Position numbers and translations under genes: made by a program
Shown here: positions 8,975 through 18,618 of the stretch, one piece after another
Position numbering within the stretch: the first letter of the stretch is position 1
How the letters are laid out: every line of letters begins with the position of its first letter
The notes under the pieces: model-generated
What the model was told of the DNA's origin: nothing
Seen by the model: the letters and a program-made list of their open reading frames with translations, nothing else
The model's database searches: none
Source of the DNA: JBNJFY01 sp051747265
Lineage (GTDB): Bacteria > Bacteroidota > Rhodothermia > Balneolales > Balneolaceae
DNA length: 64,000 nucleotides
Direction: 5' to 3'
Assembly: GCA_051747265.1 (NCBI GenBank)
Contig: JBNJFY010000001.1
Coordinates: forward strand, 930,001 to 994,000

Positions 8975-10648
8975 CTATTCGTTGTACGTATCCGGCAGAT
9001 CGTTTTCATATAACACGACGTCACCGTTTTGGACATAATCGGCCAGCAGATCATTCGCTTCAAAAAGGCTATCCACCACTTGAACACGATCCATCTCGCC
9101 ATCCGCTAATTGAATACCCTCCAGAATCGGCTTAGTCTGTTGCTTGCCTACCAAGATAACCAGGTCCAATCCGGCCCGGCCGATATGTTCGCCAAACGAC
9201 CGATTTTCACGAGCCTGAATATCCCCTAATTCCACCATTCCAGGGGTGATGATAATTTTTCGCCCCTCTTCAAACGAGTTCAGCACATTAACCGCGTTTC
9301 GCGCCCCAATGGGATTAGAGTTAAAGGCATCGTCAATTACCGTATAGCCATTGCGTTGCTTGAGTTCCAACCGGTGCTCCACTTGTTCCACACGGCGAGC
9401 GGCCACCTGCATGGTCTTCAGGCGCATACCCATGGCTTTTCCTACCCCCATGGCTAATAACATATTTTGGACATTGTGCTCGCCCAATACCGGCATCTGT
9501 ATCTCCACCGGTTCTTGGTTTTCAACCCGGCATTTAAAACGGCAACCATCCTGATTATACCGGATTTCAGTACCCTGCAAATCGGCATCGTCACTTCGTT
9601 GTCCGATGGTGATATACGTAATATCCCGACGTTGTCGCATATTTCGGACGTACGAATCATCCACATTCAACACAGCCGTTCCGCCTTTCTTTAAATTCCG
9701 AACGATGGACGATTTGGTATCCGCTATAGCCTGTTGGGAGCCAAATGTCTCTAAATGGGCCACCCCCACATTGGTAACCACGGAAATATCCGGTTGGGCG
9801 ATTTCACACAACTCATCAATATTACCTACGTAGCGGGCTCCCATTTCTAAAATAAGTACTTGGTGTTGGGCGGTCAGATCGTTGTTAATCACTTTACAGA
9901 TGCCCATGGGCGTATTGTAACTACCCGGAGTCGTACACACGCTGAATCGCTCTTTTAACAGATCGCGAATCATGAATTTGGTGCTGGTTTTCCCATAACT
10001 GCCGGTAATGGCAATCACTTTGACATGCGATAGGCGTTTCAGCTTCTCCCGCGCCTGCTTTTTAAAACCTTCCTGAATGTAATTTTCGATAGGCTGCGTG
10101 ATCAGAGAAGCAGGAAGAATCAGCCACGGGATCAATACGCCAGTCAGCATGAAACCGAAAGCAATGGGGTACACATCGAACATATACGCGCCGTTTCCCA
10201 ACGCCGAACGCACACTGATGATAGGCAACACCAAGGAAAGCAAAATAAGCGGCACCAATAGTCGTCCGACGCGTGCCGTATAAACCAATGGCTTTTTGGC
10301 TTTAGCTCGCATGTAAGCTGGCTGGGGTAAAAACCAAAACAACCCATATAACGATACGATCAAGATGGCTGCGCTACCGGAAAGTTGATTAGAGAGCAGA
10401 AAAAAGAGAATGGTCAACACCCCGATATACCACGCATAGGTATTGGGAATCAGTTGTTCCTTCCCCGTATCACGTAACCAGTTTCGGTATTCATTGCGTT
10501 TATACCCGGTAAGCTGAAATACATGTAGATAATAACGTAGCCTGAACCAGCAGTGACGCCCCAACACATAGATGAGTAATAGGGCCAGAAAATCTATAAA
10601 TGTGTGATACCAGAAAATCAGATCCACAGTGGTCGTAAATCCTACCAA
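8975..10648 (-). CDS. Membrane-anchored MurF-like Mur ligase
   Basis: 557 residues. The first about 185 residues contain roughly five hydrophobic segments (around 9-29, 73-88, 92-108, 128-145, 160-180). A complete Mur ligase follows: P-loop GSYGKTS at 216-222, ATPase-domain LEMGARYVGNIDEL and NVGVAHLETFGS, and the C-terminal ligase domain with DDAFNSNP. The soluble part is most like MurF (UDP-MurNAc-tripeptide:D-Ala-D-Ala ligase), but normal MurF is cytosolic and about 450 residues. The start is TTG at 10646-10648; a GTG seven codons later is equally possible. It could be a MurF paralogue for another peptide conjugate. Confidence 0.75.
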   Translation of the reverse strand: MVGFTTTVDLIFWYHTFIDFLALLLIYVLGRHCWFRLRYYLHVFQLTGYKRNEYRNWLRDTGKEQLIPNTYAWYIGVLTILFFLLSNQLSGSAAILIVSLYGLFWFLPQPAYMRAKAKKPLVYTARVGRLLVPLILLSLVLPIISVRSALGNGAYMFDVYPIAFGFMLTGVLIPWLILPASLITQPIENYIQEGFKKQAREKLKRLSHVKVIAITGSYGKTSTKFMIRDLLKERFSVCTTPGSYNTPMGICKVINNDLTAQHQVLILEMGARYVGNIDELCEIAQPDISVVTNVGVAHLETFGSQQAIADTKSSIVRNLKKGGTAVLNVDDSYVRNMRQRRDITYITIGQRSDDADLQGTEIRYNQDGCRFKCRVENQEPVEIQMPVLGEHNVQNMLLAMGVGKAMGMRLKTMQVAARRVEQVEHRLELKQRNGYTVIDDAFNSNPIGARNAVNVLNSFEEGRKIIITPGMVELGDIQARENRSFGEHIGRAGLDLVILVGKQQTKPILEGIQLADGEMDRVQVVDSLFEANDLLADYVQNGDVVLYENDLPDTYNE

Positions 10649-10754
10649 GTTTAAAATGTTAACAGCGGTGCCGGTTTCGGTCGCACATGTATCTAAGTTC
10701 TATTATCTTAGGCTCCACTCAACCAATGAGAGCCTAAAAAAGAAGACGCAATAT

Positions 10755-11759
10755 ATGAAATTAATCATCCCTATGGCAGGTCGCGGCACTCGCTTGCGCC
10801 CGCATACACACACTACACCTAAACCCTTAATGCCCGTTGCGGGAACCATGATTGTAGAACGCATCGTGGAAACCTTTGCCCGCACACTGGATCGAACCAT
10901 CGATGAAATTGTATTTATCCTGGGCGATTTCGGGGATGAAGTCAAAAAGCAGCTCACCGAAATGAGCGAACGTCATGATGCTAAGGCCACTTTCCGCCGT
11001 CAGGATGAAGCCTTAGGCACCGCGCACGCCGTTTATTGCGCCCAGCAAGATCTGGAAGGCGAATGCATTATTGTTTTCGCGGATACCATTTTTGACGTAG
11101 ATGACGTGGTTTCTGTGGAAGACGCGGATAGCGTTATTTGGCTGAAGGAAGTGGAAGATCCCTCTCGTTTCGGTGTTGCCGTACACGAAGGGGATACCAT
11201 CACCGATTTTGTGGAAAAACCGGATGAGCCCATTTCTAACATGGCCATCATCGGAGTTTACTACTTTAAAGAAGGCGCTGACCTGAAACGAGAGATTGAA
11301 TACCTGCTGGATAATGATATCCGGGGTCATGGGGATGAATTTCAGCTTACTGACGCGTTGGATCGCTTACTCAAAGATGGGAAAGTGTTCAAAACGGCTA
11401 CCGTTGATGAATGGTTGGATTGCGGAACGCTTCCTGCCTGGCTGGATACTTCGGGGGTAATCGTAGCGAAGGAACAGGAGCAACATCCGTATGATGAAGA
11501 AGACTTTAAGAATACCAAGATCGTTCCTCCGGTATATATCGGCGAGAATGTGGCCTTGGAAAACTGCGTCATTGGGCCCTATGCCTCTATCGGTAAGGGG
11601 ACCCGTATTGTTGATTCCACGGTGCAAAACAGCATTGTGCTCAACCATAGCTCCATAAGTGACAGTACGGTGCGACGCTCAACCATCGGAAACCATGTGG
11701 AAGCTAAGCATATCGTGGAACCGGTGCACCTTGGTGATCATACCAAAGTCGGAGGCTAA
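10755..11759 (+). CDS. Sugar-phosphate nucleotidylyltransferase with left-handed beta-helix tail
   Basis: 334 residues from ATG 10755. The frame is open further upstream, but those residues are not family-like and would overlap the MurF-like gene. The N-terminus carries the nucleotidyltransferase signature GRGTRLRPHT followed by TTPKPLMPVAG. The domain continues to about residue 235. The last 80 residues are hexapeptide-repeat-like (GENVALENCVIGPYASIG onward). The substrate cannot be assigned from sequence; glucose-1-phosphate or mannose-1-phosphate with dTTP, UTP or GTP are the candidates. A strong terminator follows. Confidence 0.85.
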   Translation: MKLIIPMAGRGTRLRPHTHTTPKPLMPVAGTMIVERIVETFARTLDRTIDEIVFILGDFGDEVKKQLTEMSERHDAKATFRRQDEALGTAHAVYCAQQDLEGECIIVFADTIFDVDDVVSVEDADSVIWLKEVEDPSRFGVAVHEGDTITDFVEKPDEPISNMAIIGVYYFKEGADLKREIEYLLDNDIRGHGDEFQLTDALDRLLKDGKVFKTATVDEWLDCGTLPAWLDTSGVIVAKEQEQHPYDEEDFKNTKIVPPVYIGENVALENCVIGPYASIGKGTRIVDSTVQNSIVLNHSSISDSTVRRSTIGNHVEAKHIVEPVHLGDHTKVGG

Positions 11760-11801
11760 TCGGCTATACTCACCCACCGAATCTTTCTAATTTTGATACA
11801 G

Positions 11802-11837
11802 AAAAAGGAGCTGCTCTTACCAGCAGCTCCTTTTTTT
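11802..11837. terminator. Bidirectional intrinsic terminator
   Basis: Perfect 14-bp inverted repeat (AAAAAGGAGCTGCT and its complement) around a six-base loop. It is flanked by A and T runs, so it works on both strands. It separates the nucleotidyltransferase from the converging universal stress protein gene. Confidence 0.92.
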
Positions 11838-11863
11838 ATCAAGATCGATATTAGATCGAAAAC

Positions 11864-12304
11864 TTATTTAATGACGGTAATCACACACTGCATGTGATGT
11901 AAAATGTAGTTACTAACACCACCACTCAGTAGATCGGAAATTTTCCAGCGGTAGTCAGATCCACCCATAATAATGTGATCGGTCTGATTTCCTTTGGCAA
12001 TTTCCACAATTACCTGGCGTGGTTCCCCAATAGCCACCATGGTAGAGACCGTCTCGGCCACTCCGGCGGTTTCCATAAATTTGTCTTTCGCTTCGCGCAA
12101 AATTTGTTTTCCACGCTCTTTCTCTTTGGTCAAGGCCGTCAACGGATTCCGACTCTGTGAATCGGTAGGATCCGGAATAACGTGGATGATTAACACATTT
12201 GGCTTGGGATCCAAGTATTTATAAAGCTCTGCAGCATATTCCAATGATAGATTGGCATATTTGGATCCATCCGTTGCAATCAGCCATCGACTAGGTAATT
12301 CCAT
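11864..12304 (-). CDS. Universal stress protein (UspA family)
   Basis: 146 residues, single Usp domain. The N-terminal strand with IATDGS (about residues 9-14) and the C-terminal segment DHIIMGGSDY to GGVSNYILHH are in the right places. The ATP-binding pattern G-x2-G-x9-G-S is only partly kept (Gly-Gly-Ser, then Gly-Gly-Val-Ser), so nucleotide binding is uncertain. It is a single-gene unit converging on the terminator at 11802-11837. Confidence 0.88.
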   Translation of the reverse strand: MELPSRWLIATDGSKYANLSLEYAAELYKYLDPKPNVLIIHVIPDPTDSQSRNPLTALTKEKERGKQILREAKDKFMETAGVAETVSTMVAIGEPRQVIVEIAKGNQTDHIIMGGSDYRWKISDLLSGGVSNYILHHMQCVITVIK

Positions 12305-12498
12305 GATGCGTTCCCCAAAACGTTTCCGCGTTATTATTTATAAGTCCAAAATATAATCAAACGTTTGTCAGAAACAAGCGCTTGAACTGTAATCGTCCCC
12401 TCTTTCAAAAACAAGGTAAGATTACCAAGTAATTTATGCTAGATATTACCAATGTAGCAATTATCAGACCATAATTAGTATACAAATATTTTCTGTAG

Positions 12499-13458
12499 TC
12501 AGATAAATTCATCTAAACGTTTGGATGAATTCGCTCCCGACAAAATGGTATGAGTCTTTCGATGATTATGTTCCGGTTCCAAATGTATGGTAACCACCAC
12601 GTCTCCCTTAATAGCGTCCATTAAACGTCTTTCCAACAAGGTCGCATCTTCGTGTGCCTTATTCAAGCTGATTCCGTCATCGAACGTGGCATGTAGCTCG
12701 ATCCATGTGGTTTTACCCGTAGTCCGATGGCGCAGATTATGATAGCTGATCATCTCACCCGGCAACTCTTGATCCAAAACTTCCTTCAACAAGGCATCTT
12801 TTTCAGGATCGCGTGCGTCCATTAGGCCATCTACCGAATATCGAAGTAGTCGGAACCCCTCCACCATAACATAAATGGCCAGACCAATTCCCACAATGGA
12901 ATCTAATATCAGCCATTCGGAATATTTAATAATTACCAAGGTAATCACCACGCCGGCACTAGTATATACATCCGTCAACGTATGTTTACCATTGCTGATC
13001 AATATCATGTTATTTTGCTCCCGGCCAACGTTCAACACATAGCGACCGAGAAATAAATTGATCAATCCCGCGCCGAAAATAATTCCCATCCCCCATTCCA
13101 GGTTGGCTATTGTATAGCCATAAATAAGGTGCTTAATAGATTGCCATATAATGGTACAACCAGCCAGTACAATGACGGTTCCCTCTACTCCTACGGATAT
13201 AAACTCAATCCGCTCATGCCCATAGTGGTGTTTATCATCTGCCGGCTTTCTGCTGATCAACAATCCATAATACACGAATGCTACTGCCAACACGTGAATG
13301 ATGGATTCGGCGGCATCAGACAAAGCGGTGTTGGAACTAGTGATCCAATACCCCACCGATTTGGCTAGTAGCGACAATACGGACACTCCCAAACTAATTT
13401 GCAGTGCCCGTCGGGCCCGTTTGTTTACATTAATTTCGGAGTTTGATACGGTTCCCAT
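12499..13458 (-). CDS. Cation diffusion facilitator (CDF) family metal transporter
   Basis: 319 residues from the ATG at 13456-13458. A TTG 15 codons upstream is possible but adds non-family residues. There are six transmembrane helices, then a cytoplasmic ferredoxin-like domain. Metal-site residues are visible in helix II (ALSDAAESIIH) and helix V (HTLTD, the HxxxD pattern). The C-terminal domain has His-rich segments (SYHNLRHR and HLEPEHNHR). The family exports Zn2+, Fe2+, Co2+ or Mn2+ by proton antiport. The metal is not predictable here. Confidence 0.9.
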   Translation of the reverse strand: MGTVSNSEINVNKRARRALQISLGVSVLSLLAKSVGYWITSSNTALSDAAESIIHVLAVAFVYYGLLISRKPADDKHHYGHERIEFISVGVEGTVIVLAGCTIIWQSIKHLIYGYTIANLEWGMGIIFGAGLINLFLGRYVLNVGREQNNMILISNGKHTLTDVYTSAGVVITLVIIKYSEWLILDSIVGIGLAIYVMVEGFRLLRYSVDGLMDARDPEKDALLKEVLDQELPGEMISYHNLRHRTTGKTTWIELHATFDDGISLNKAHEDATLLERRLMDAIKGDVVVTIHLEPEHNHRKTHTILSGANSSKRLDEFI

Positions 13459-13583
13459 ACTTTTAGGGGCTCTTAAATCCTCTTTACAATTGCGTATTAT
13501 CAATTGGCTTCGTAAAAATTCCCATTTCGCAAGCTAACCAATTCATTCTTATTTTTAAGGATAAACCCAAAACCAATTCCTTC

Positions 13584-15008
13584 GTGCACGACTTACCCCC
13601 TTTGTATAAAAATATATTTACCGCCATCTCTCGGGCCGGATCCAAGTTAGATCAACCGGTCTATGTGGTGGGAGGATTTGTCCGTGATTATTATCTCAAT
13701 CGATTATCGTTAGATGGTGAGATGGATATCGATTTTGTAACGGTTGGATCCGGAATTGATATTGCCCGAGAAGTTTCCAACCAGCTAAATGCGGATAACC
13801 TCTCGATATTTAAGCAGTTTGGTACCGCGCAAGTCAAATATAATAATGTAGATCTGGAGTTTGTTGGCGCTCGCAAAGAAAGCTATCGCAAAGATTCACG
13901 CAAACCCATAGTTGAAGATGGGACGCTGAAGGACGATCAATTGCGTCGCGACTTAACCATCAACGCGTTGAGTTGGTCGCTAAATGAAGAGGACTATGGG
14001 CAACTGCTGGATCCTTTTGGAGGCATTCAGGATCTGAAAAACAAAACCATTCGCACACCGGTAGATCCCCATCAAACATTTAGCGATGACCCCCTCCGTA
14101 TGATGCGGGCTATTCGATTCGCGACTCAGTTACAATTCCATATCCAGGAAGAGACCTTCAATGCCATCACCGAGATGGCCGATCGACTGGAAATTGTATC
14201 TAAAGAGCGAATCCTGACCGAATTGAATAAAATCATCATGGCTGACAAACCCTCTATTGGGTTCACCATGTTGTTTAAAACCAAATTGCTGCATCAGTTC
14301 TTTCCGGAAATGCCTCGCCTACACGGAGTAAAAGAGGTGAACGGAGTTCGACACAAAGATAATTTCTGGCATACCCTGGAAGTACTGGATAATGTAGTTG
14401 AGGCGGGAGGCGACCTGTGGATACGGTGGGCCGCTATTTTACACGATATCGCCAAACCGGTTACCCAACGATTCGTTAAAGGCGTGGGGTGGACCTTCCA
14501 CGGCCATGACGCGGTGGGAGCAAAATGGGTCAAGAATATTTTCCGTCGCTTGGGCCTTCCTTTAGATGAACGCATGCGCTACGTACGGAAATTGGTTCGA
14601 TTACACCTACGCCCCATCGCACTGGTGGATGAAGAAGTCACCGATAGTGCCATTCGACGGCTGATTTATGAAGCTGGAGATGATATTGATGATTTAATGA
14701 TGCTATGTCGAGCAGATATCACCAGTAAAAACGATCGCAAAGTAAAGCGATATCACCGTAATTTTGATATCGTGGAACAGAAAATAAAAGAGGTTGAAAA
14801 GAAAGACCGCATTCGCAACTGGACCAATCCGATTCGCGGAGATGAAGTAATGAGCGCACTGGAGGTCAAGCCCGGTCCCATTGTGGGTAAGGTGAAGGAC
14901 GCGATCCGGGAAGCCATTCTTAATGGTGATATCCCCAACGAACATGACGCCGCCTACGATTATATGATGGAAATCAAGGATGAACTGCTCAACGAGACCA
15001 ATTCATGA
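13584..15008 (+). CDS. cca: CCA-adding tRNA nucleotidyltransferase with HD domain
   Basis: 474 residues. The start is GTG at 13584. The class II nucleotidyltransferase head has GGFVRD (about residues 31-36) and the catalytic DIDFV pair (about 48-52), then RRDLTINAL and the tRNA-binding region RMMRAIRFA. A C-terminal HD domain (ILHDIAKP near residue 290) may add phosphohydrolase activity. It adds or repairs the 3' CCA of tRNAs, consistent with the tRNA-Asp here not encoding a full CCA. Its stop overlaps the ATG of the next gene (ATGA). Confidence 0.93.
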   Translation: MHDLPPLYKNIFTAISRAGSKLDQPVYVVGGFVRDYYLNRLSLDGEMDIDFVTVGSGIDIAREVSNQLNADNLSIFKQFGTAQVKYNNVDLEFVGARKESYRKDSRKPIVEDGTLKDDQLRRDLTINALSWSLNEEDYGQLLDPFGGIQDLKNKTIRTPVDPHQTFSDDPLRMMRAIRFATQLQFHIQEETFNAITEMADRLEIVSKERILTELNKIIMADKPSIGFTMLFKTKLLHQFFPEMPRLHGVKEVNGVRHKDNFWHTLEVLDNVVEAGGDLWIRWAAILHDIAKPVTQRFVKGVGWTFHGHDAVGAKWVKNIFRRLGLPLDERMRYVRKLVRLHLRPIALVDEEVTDSAIRRLIYEAGDDIDDLMMLCRADITSKNDRKVKRYHRNFDIVEQKIKEVEKKDRIRNWTNPIRGDEVMSALEVKPGPIVGKVKDAIREAILNGDIPNEHDAAYDYMMEIKDELLNETNS

Positions 15009-15898
15009 ATTCCAATACTTCCTGGATCACCCATGCATACGGGGTAATCCATCTAGCCATTCAAGTCCACGACGTTCTTCCCACGGGGCAGGTAGATACA
15101 CAATCAGCTGTTTGTTATACCGGCTGGAGTGAAAAGCTGCGGTTCCGACCATCCAATCGGTTTGCGCTTTTTGATGACAAGCAACTCGTCCCCCGTCATC
15201 AGTCTCATCCGGTTCGAGATGCAATCGAGCAGTTAGAGTCTGCGCTGGACGAAAAGTTTACGCCCTCTTACCGCATTGATATTACCGGTAATGTTCCCCG
15301 GGATGCCGGGGTTTCTATCGAAGCTTCACTCATGGCACAGACCTTACGAGCCCTCAATCGTTTGGAAGGTCTGAACTTATCTCACCAAGAAATTTTGGAT
15401 ATAGGCCAGCCGCTGCATCCGGATATCGTACCTTGCCTACACGGAAGTACGGGGTTGTATCAACCGGCTCAAAGCACCTTTCAATCCGAGCCCCTTCAAC
15501 CTAATTGCTGGATGTTGGTGGTAAAAGCACCTGAAACAGATTTACATGAAGAGGTGCATTTTCATCCGCAGTTTTTACGGCCCAACCCGAATCCATTGGA
15601 CGACTTAGCCCAAGTAATCCGGCACGATCCGGTAGATGAATGGCGATACGTAATTGGCAACGAAATGGAGCCGGGCCTGCTTCCGGATCAACCTCAACTG
15701 GGGAATATCAAAGATCAGATGTATGAATTTGGCGCTTTTTATGCCAGCATTAACCACTTGGGGCCAGCGATCGTCGCACTTTTCGATCAGGATTTTGTAG
15801 CCCAAGACGCCTATCACCAGTTATTGGATCTGGATCATCAGGTTCATCTCACCCCTCCCGGTTTTACCGCAGATTGGCGACTCTATGAGGAAGCATAG
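15005..15898 (+). CDS. Degenerate IspE-like (GHMP kinase fold) protein
   Basis: 297 residues. The overall pattern matches 4-diphosphocytidyl-2-C-methyl-D-erythritol kinase: NVPRDAGVSIEASLMAQTL (residues 96-114) sits where IspE has its ATP-binding GLGGGSSDAA loop. HPDIVPCLHG (138-147) matches the G-x-D-V-P-F segment, and GAFYASINHLGPAIVALF matches the third GHMP motif. The glycine/serine-rich loop is lost (VSIEAS) and the N-terminal catalytic lysine (PAKINL in IspE) is replaced by YGVIHL. The aspartate is kept. It may be a divergent IspE or a protein that no longer phosphorylates. ATGA overlap with cca indicates coupling. Confidence 0.6.
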   Translation: MNSNTSWITHAYGVIHLAIQVHDVLPTGQVDTQSAVCYTGWSEKLRFRPSNRFALFDDKQLVPRHQSHPVRDAIEQLESALDEKFTPSYRIDITGNVPRDAGVSIEASLMAQTLRALNRLEGLNLSHQEILDIGQPLHPDIVPCLHGSTGLYQPAQSTFQSEPLQPNCWMLVVKAPETDLHEEVHFHPQFLRPNPNPLDDLAQVIRHDPVDEWRYVIGNEMEPGLLPDQPQLGNIKDQMYEFGAFYASINHLGPAIVALFDQDFVAQDAYHQLLDLDHQVHLTPPGFTADWRLYEEA

Positions 15899-16005
15899 TT
15901 TACTCTAACTGATTGGAACATTTCTCGCTTCATTAGTTATACTTTCTTCTGCATTCCTTGTAAACTGTTTCCTCAACACACAATCCAGTTACAGAAGATT
16001 TTTGT

Positions 16006-18447
16006 ATGAGCAATCCGCGCACCGGGATGGACCGGGACTCTTTTCGTGAAGATATCTATCAACATCTGCACTATACCTTGGCCAAAGACGACTATTCCAG
16101 CACAGAGTGGGATCGCTATCGCAGTGTGGTCTTGGCCCTCATGGATCGGCTGAATGACCGCTGGATCCAGACGCAGCAATCCTATTACCAGCAGGACGCC
16201 AAGCGAGTATATTATTTATCCATGGAGTTTCTGATAGGACGATTGCTGGATAACATGCTCATCAATCTGGGGCTCCAGGATGTAGCCGCTGATGCCATGA
16301 AAGATTTAGGGTTAGATTATGACGCTATCCGCGAGGCCGAGTGGGATGCCGGGCTGGGCAACGGCGGGCTAGGACGCTTGGCCGCCTGCTTTTTGGATTC
16401 CATGGCTACTTTGGGTATTCCCGGGTTTGGGTATGGGATCCGCTATGACTATGGCATTTTCTATCAGGAAATTCAGGACGGCTACCAAGTAGAAAAGCCC
16501 GATCTCTGGCTGCGATATGGGAATCCCTGGGATATCGTTCGCCCTAAGATCATGCATCCGGTGCCTTTTTACGGACGACAAGAAAGCTATACCGACAGCG
16601 ACGGCAACACGCGGTTCCGCTGGGTAGATACCAAAAATGTCATGGCTTTAGCCTATGATACCCCCATTCCCGGCTATGGCAATGATGTGGTGAATAATCT
16701 TCGGTTATGGAAAGCTACCTCTTCACGCGAGTTTGATCTTAAAAGCTTCAATCAAGGCGATTACATCAGGGCTGTTCGGGATAACCTGATGGAGGAGAAT
16801 ATCTCCCGGGTGCTCTATCCTAATGACAAAGTATTTGTGGGTCAAGAATTACGGTTGAAACAGGAATTTTTCCTGGTCTCAGCTACCCTGCAAGATATCA
16901 TCCGGCGATTCAAAAAGGATCATGATGATTGGCGTGAATTCCCCAGCCAAGTGGCCATCCAGTGTAACGATACGCATCCCAATTTGGCCATTCCCGAACT
17001 GATGCGGGTATTGTTGGATGAAGAAGGCCTGGATTGGAAAACCAGTTGGGACATTACTGTGCAGACCATGGCTTATACCAATCACACTTTATTGCCCGAA
17101 GCACTGGAGAAGTGGCCGGTCTCGCTGATGCGTCGTCTGCTGCCCCGGCATTTGAATATCATTTACGAGATTAACCGCCGCTTTTTAGATTCGGTCCGTG
17201 CTCGAGGGGTCCGCGATCATGGAAAAATCAATCGGCTTTCTATTATCACCGAAGGCGAACATCCCTCCGTTAAAATGGCTTCTTTGGGTATCGTCGGTTC
17301 CCATAAAATTAATGGAGTAGCCGAGCTGCATTCCAAATTAGTTCGCGAACAGCTCTTTCAGGATTATGCTGATTTGTATCCGGATCGATTCACCAATAAA
17401 ACCAATGGAATCACTCCCCGACGGTGGCTGCGTCAATGTAATCGTCCATTAGCCGATCTAATTTCGGATCATATAGGCGACGATTGGATCACCCAGTTAG
17501 ACGAACTCAAACAGCTGGAATCGTATGCCGATGATCCGGATTTCCAGAACGCCTTCCATAAAATTAAGGAACAAAATAAACAGCGTCTGGCGGATTATAT
17601 CTATCAAGAGCATCAGATTGAAGTACCCAGCGATGCCATTTTTGATATTCAGATCAAGCGTATCCATGAGTACAAACGCCAACTGCTGGCCGCACTACAT
17701 GCTGTCACGTTATACAATCGGATCAAGGCCAATCCCGAAGCCCGTCATACTCCGCGGGTGATCATTTTTGCCGGAAAAGCGGCGCCCGGCTATACCATGG
17801 CCAAGCTGCATATCAAATTGATCAACTCCGTTGCCGATACGATTAATAACGATCCGGATATGGAGGGTAAGTTGTACTGCTTCTTTTTGGAGAATTACAG
17901 TGTCAGTCTGGCCGAAAAAATGATTCCCGCGGCCGATCTCTCCGAGCAGATTTCCACCGCGGGCATGGAAGCGTCCGGAACCGGTAACATGAAATTTGCC
18001 CTCAACGGCGCGCTGACCATAGGAACGCTCGACGGCGCCAATATCGAGATTAAAGAAGAAGTGGGCGACGATCACATCTTCATCTTCGGACTCACCGTGG
18101 AGGAGGTTGAGAAACGGCGCCGGGAAGGCTATCGACCGGATAAAATCTACCGGAATAACCAAGAACTAAAACAAGCCTTGGATCAAATCCACGATGGCTT
18201 CTTTGAACCCGACCATCCTGAGCTGTTTCATCCTATCACCGAAGCCCTCTTGCAATCCGGTGATTACTTCATGGTGTTGGCTGATTATCAATCTTATCTG
18301 GATACCCAAGAAAAGGTCGAGAAACGCTTCGAAGATAAAGCAACCTGGTGGAAGTCAGCCATTCTCAATGTGGCTCGCATCGGCAAGTTCTCCTCCGATC
18401 GCACCATCCGGGAATATGCCGAAGAGATTTGGGGCGTTGAAGTGTGA
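16006..18447 (+). CDS. glgP: Glycogen/maltodextrin phosphorylase, GT35
   Basis: 813 residues, full length. It releases glucose-1-phosphate from alpha-1,4-glucans with pyridoxal phosphate. The PLP-lysine region is clear near the C-terminus (AGMEASGTGNMKF then GALTIGTLDGANIEI). Other family blocks are GNGGLGRLAACFLDS, the QCNDTHP block and KTNGITPRRWL. Transcribed alone on the plus strand. With malQ and glgB it covers degradation, disproportionation and branching of glycogen. Confidence 0.97.
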   Translation: MSNPRTGMDRDSFREDIYQHLHYTLAKDDYSSTEWDRYRSVVLALMDRLNDRWIQTQQSYYQQDAKRVYYLSMEFLIGRLLDNMLINLGLQDVAADAMKDLGLDYDAIREAEWDAGLGNGGLGRLAACFLDSMATLGIPGFGYGIRYDYGIFYQEIQDGYQVEKPDLWLRYGNPWDIVRPKIMHPVPFYGRQESYTDSDGNTRFRWVDTKNVMALAYDTPIPGYGNDVVNNLRLWKATSSREFDLKSFNQGDYIRAVRDNLMEENISRVLYPNDKVFVGQELRLKQEFFLVSATLQDIIRRFKKDHDDWREFPSQVAIQCNDTHPNLAIPELMRVLLDEEGLDWKTSWDITVQTMAYTNHTLLPEALEKWPVSLMRRLLPRHLNIIYEINRRFLDSVRARGVRDHGKINRLSIITEGEHPSVKMASLGIVGSHKINGVAELHSKLVREQLFQDYADLYPDRFTNKTNGITPRRWLRQCNRPLADLISDHIGDDWITQLDELKQLESYADDPDFQNAFHKIKEQNKQRLADYIYQEHQIEVPSDAIFDIQIKRIHEYKRQLLAALHAVTLYNRIKANPEARHTPRVIIFAGKAAPGYTMAKLHIKLINSVADTINNDPDMEGKLYCFFLENYSVSLAEKMIPAADLSEQISTAGMEASGTGNMKFALNGALTIGTLDGANIEIKEEVGDDHIFIFGLTVEEVEKRRREGYRPDKIYRNNQELKQALDQIHDGFFEPDHPELFHPITEALLQSGDYFMVLADYQSYLDTQEKVEKRFEDKATWWKSAILNVARIGKFSSDRTIREYAEEIWGVEV

Positions 18448-18618
18448 GACGGCAGGGGGCAAACGGCAGACGGCAAAGGGCAAAGGGCTGAGGGCTGAGG
18501 GCAAAGGGAATTATGAGAATATATTTAATACATAACCCTGATATTAGTATTTAAATTAGGTCTGATAGTGTGAGTTTAGCAATAAATGAACGTCTGCCCT
18601 TTGCCGTCTGCCCACTGC
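18448..18618. repeat. Low-complexity inverted-repeat spacer after glgP
   Basis: The left side (18449-18508) is a run of GGCAGACGGCAAAGGGC-type units degenerating into AGGGCTGAGGGC repeats. The right side (18591-18618) is the reverse complement of the core unit (GCCCTTTGCCGTCTGCCC). An AT-rich 80-base centre separates them, and the whole could fold as one long hairpin between the convergent glgP and tonB genes. It has the form of a miniature repeat element and may also terminate transcription. Confidence 0.7.

Noticed and set aside
10629..10754. Upstream extension of the nucleotidyltransferase reading frame
   Set aside because: The extra 42 residues do not resemble the family and would overlap the divergent MurF-like gene; MKLIIPMAGRG at 10755 is the natural start.
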